A stretch of DNA of 64,000 nt from Mycobacterium shigaense. GTDB taxonomy: Bacteria; Actinomycetota; Actinomycetes; Mycobacteriales; Mycobacteriaceae. Numbering within the stretch: the first letter of the stretch is position 1; every line of letters begins with the position of its first letter. The translations under genes and the position numbers were made by a program. Of the stretch, positions 63,241 through 64,000 are shown in pieces. Location: contig NZ_AP018164.1 in the NCBI RefSeq assembly GCF_002356315.1, forward strand, positions 3,844,001 through 3,908,000, written 5' to 3'. Below the pieces are notes generated by a model. That model saw nothing but the letters and a program-made list of their open reading frames with translations, ran no database searches and had not been told where the DNA came from.

Positions 63241-64000
63241 GTGCATGACGATTTCGAGCGCTGTTACCGAGCCGTGCAGTCCAAGGACGCCCGGTTCGAC
63301 GGCTGGTTCGTCACCGCGGTGCTGACGACGCGGATCTACTGCCGGCCCAGCTGCCCCGTGCGGCCGCCTTTCGCACGCAACGTGCGGTTTTACCCGACGG
63401 CAGCGGCCGCGCAACGGGCAGGATTTCGGGCATGCAAGCGGTGCCGTCCAGACGCGACGCCGGGGTCGCCGGAGTGGAATGTGCGCGGTGACGTCGTTGC
63501 ACGCACGATGCGGCTGATCGCCGACGGCACCGTCGACCGCGAGGGCGTCGGCGGTCTGTCGGCCCATCTCGGATACACCACGCGTCAACTGGAGCGGCTG
63601 TTGCAGGCCGAGGTCGGCGCCGGACCGGCCGCGCTGGCTCGCGCGCAACGGGCTCAGACCGCCCGCGTGCTGATCGAGACCACCGACCTACCCTTTGGCG
63701 ATATCGCCTTCGCCGCCGGCTTTTCCAGCATCCGGCAGTTCAACGAGACCGTGCGCCTGGTATTCGAGTCGACGCCGTCGTCGTTGCGCACCCGCGCGGC
63801 GGCCCGCGCCGAATCCGATGCCGCACCGCCGGGAACGGTGTGCCTGCGGCTGCCGGTTCGCCTGCCCTTTGCCCCGGAAGGGGTCTTCGGCCATCTTGCC
63901 GCCGGCGCCGTCCCGGGTTGCGAGGAGGTCCGCGACGGCGCCTACCGACGCACCCTGCGGCTCCCTTTCGGTCACGCGATCGTCGCGTTGACCCCCGCGG
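63241..64000 (+). CDS. alkA: Ada-AlkA fusion DNA repair protein (3' part outside window)
   Basis: At least 253 residues from GTG 63241 (HDDFERCYRAVQSKDARFDG); runs off the window. The Ada zinc/methyl-acceptor domain has IYCRPSCPVRPPFARNVRF and FRACKRCRPDATPGS (four Cys; one accepts methyl from phosphotriesters). An AraC-type helix-turn-helix follows (LGYTTRQLERLLQAEVGAGPAALARAQR ... DIAFAAGFSSIRQFNETVR). The last part, CLRLPVRLPFAPEGVFGHLAAGAVPGCEEVRDGAYRRTLRL, begins the AlkA glycosylase. It matches Rv1317c, which controls and performs the adaptive response to alkylation. Confidence 0.95.
   Translation, partial: MHDDFERCYRAVQSKDARFDGWFVTAVLTTRIYCRPSCPVRPPFARNVRFYPTAAAAQRAGFRACKRCRPDATPGSPEWNVRGDVVARTMRLIADGTVDREGVGGLSAHLGYTTRQLERLLQAEVGAGPAALARAQRAQTARVLIETTDLPFGDIAFAAGFSSIRQFNETVRLVFESTPSSLRTRAAARAESDAAPPGTVCLRLPVRLPFAPEGVFGHLAAGAVPGCEEVRDGAYRRTLRLPFGHAIVALTPA

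Overview
The window is a GC-rich chromosomal segment from a mycobacterium, most likely a non-tuberculous species. The evidence is the carboxymycobactin importer pair IrtA/IrtB, the mycobactin acyltransferase MbtK, IdeR-type iron boxes, a fatty acyl-AMP ligase, a mycofactocin-type short-chain dehydrogenase, PapA-type acyltransferases, NucS, and the block glgB-glgE-glgP-dinG-pncB-clpS-murI-rphA in the order known (inverted) from M. tuberculosis Rv1317c-Rv1349. No CRISPR array, rRNA or complete insertion sequence was seen; one tRNA-Leu is present.

Region 1, 1-24944, is accessory and mostly catabolic. A P450 tail and a CaiB/BaiF CoA-transferase lead into a thiolase that is cut off by a small stress module (1786-3449): an AhpD-like protein, a DUF302 protein, a Met/His-rich membrane protein and a CsoR/CstR-family repressor, with three copies of one dyad operator. 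Next is a six-gene minus-strand operon (3484-10309) of paired acyl-CoA dehydrogenases, two amidohydrolases, an acyl-CoA ligase and an enoyl-CoA hydratase. It appears to share an operator with a DapA-like/SDR pair divergent from a TetR regulator (11148-13972). A second catabolic operon (14690-19756: FabG-like SDR, thiolase, CoA-transferase, acyl-CoA dehydrogenase, GntR) diverges, across a 34-bp palindrome, from an acyl-CoA dehydrogenase overlapping a mycofactocin-type SDR (19850-21864). A fatty acyl-AMP ligase follows, behind two CRP-like sites and with a probable leaderless start.

Region 2, 25029-31617, is iron acquisition: irtA-irtB on minus, mbtK on plus, each with an iron box, and two small membrane proteins downstream. 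Compared with M. tuberculosis, mbtL-mbtM-mbtN are absent here, and a tRNA-Leu plus a small gene separate irtA from mbtK.

Region 3, 31645-53582, is conserved housekeeping: nucleotide pool cleaning (RdgB), RNase PH, a cAMP phosphodiesterase-type hydrolase, MurI, rhomboid, P1 peptidase, ClpS, nicotinate phosphoribosyltransferase, DinG helicase, the GlgE/GlgB/GlgP glucan genes, a CnoX-like chaperedoxin, a thiolase, a methylmalonyl-CoA epimerase, NucS and a class III adenylate cyclase. The cysM-cysO-mec genes expected between the rhomboid and P1 peptidase genes are missing.

Region 4, 53583-63240, looks like an insertion between the cyclase and alkA (adjacent families in M. tuberculosis). It starts with a 436-bp leader carrying repeats and hairpins. 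It continues into a tightly overlapping four-gene operon: PapA-type acyltransferase, fused double ABC-2 permease, second acyltransferase, polytopic membrane protein. This is the best candidate here for an undescribed lipid assembly/export system. It is followed by a deazaflavin-type oxidoreductase, a TauD-type dioxygenase, a TesB-type thioesterase and a fused MaoC dehydratase. The window ends inside an Ada-AlkA fusion gene with a probable DNA-damage promoter.
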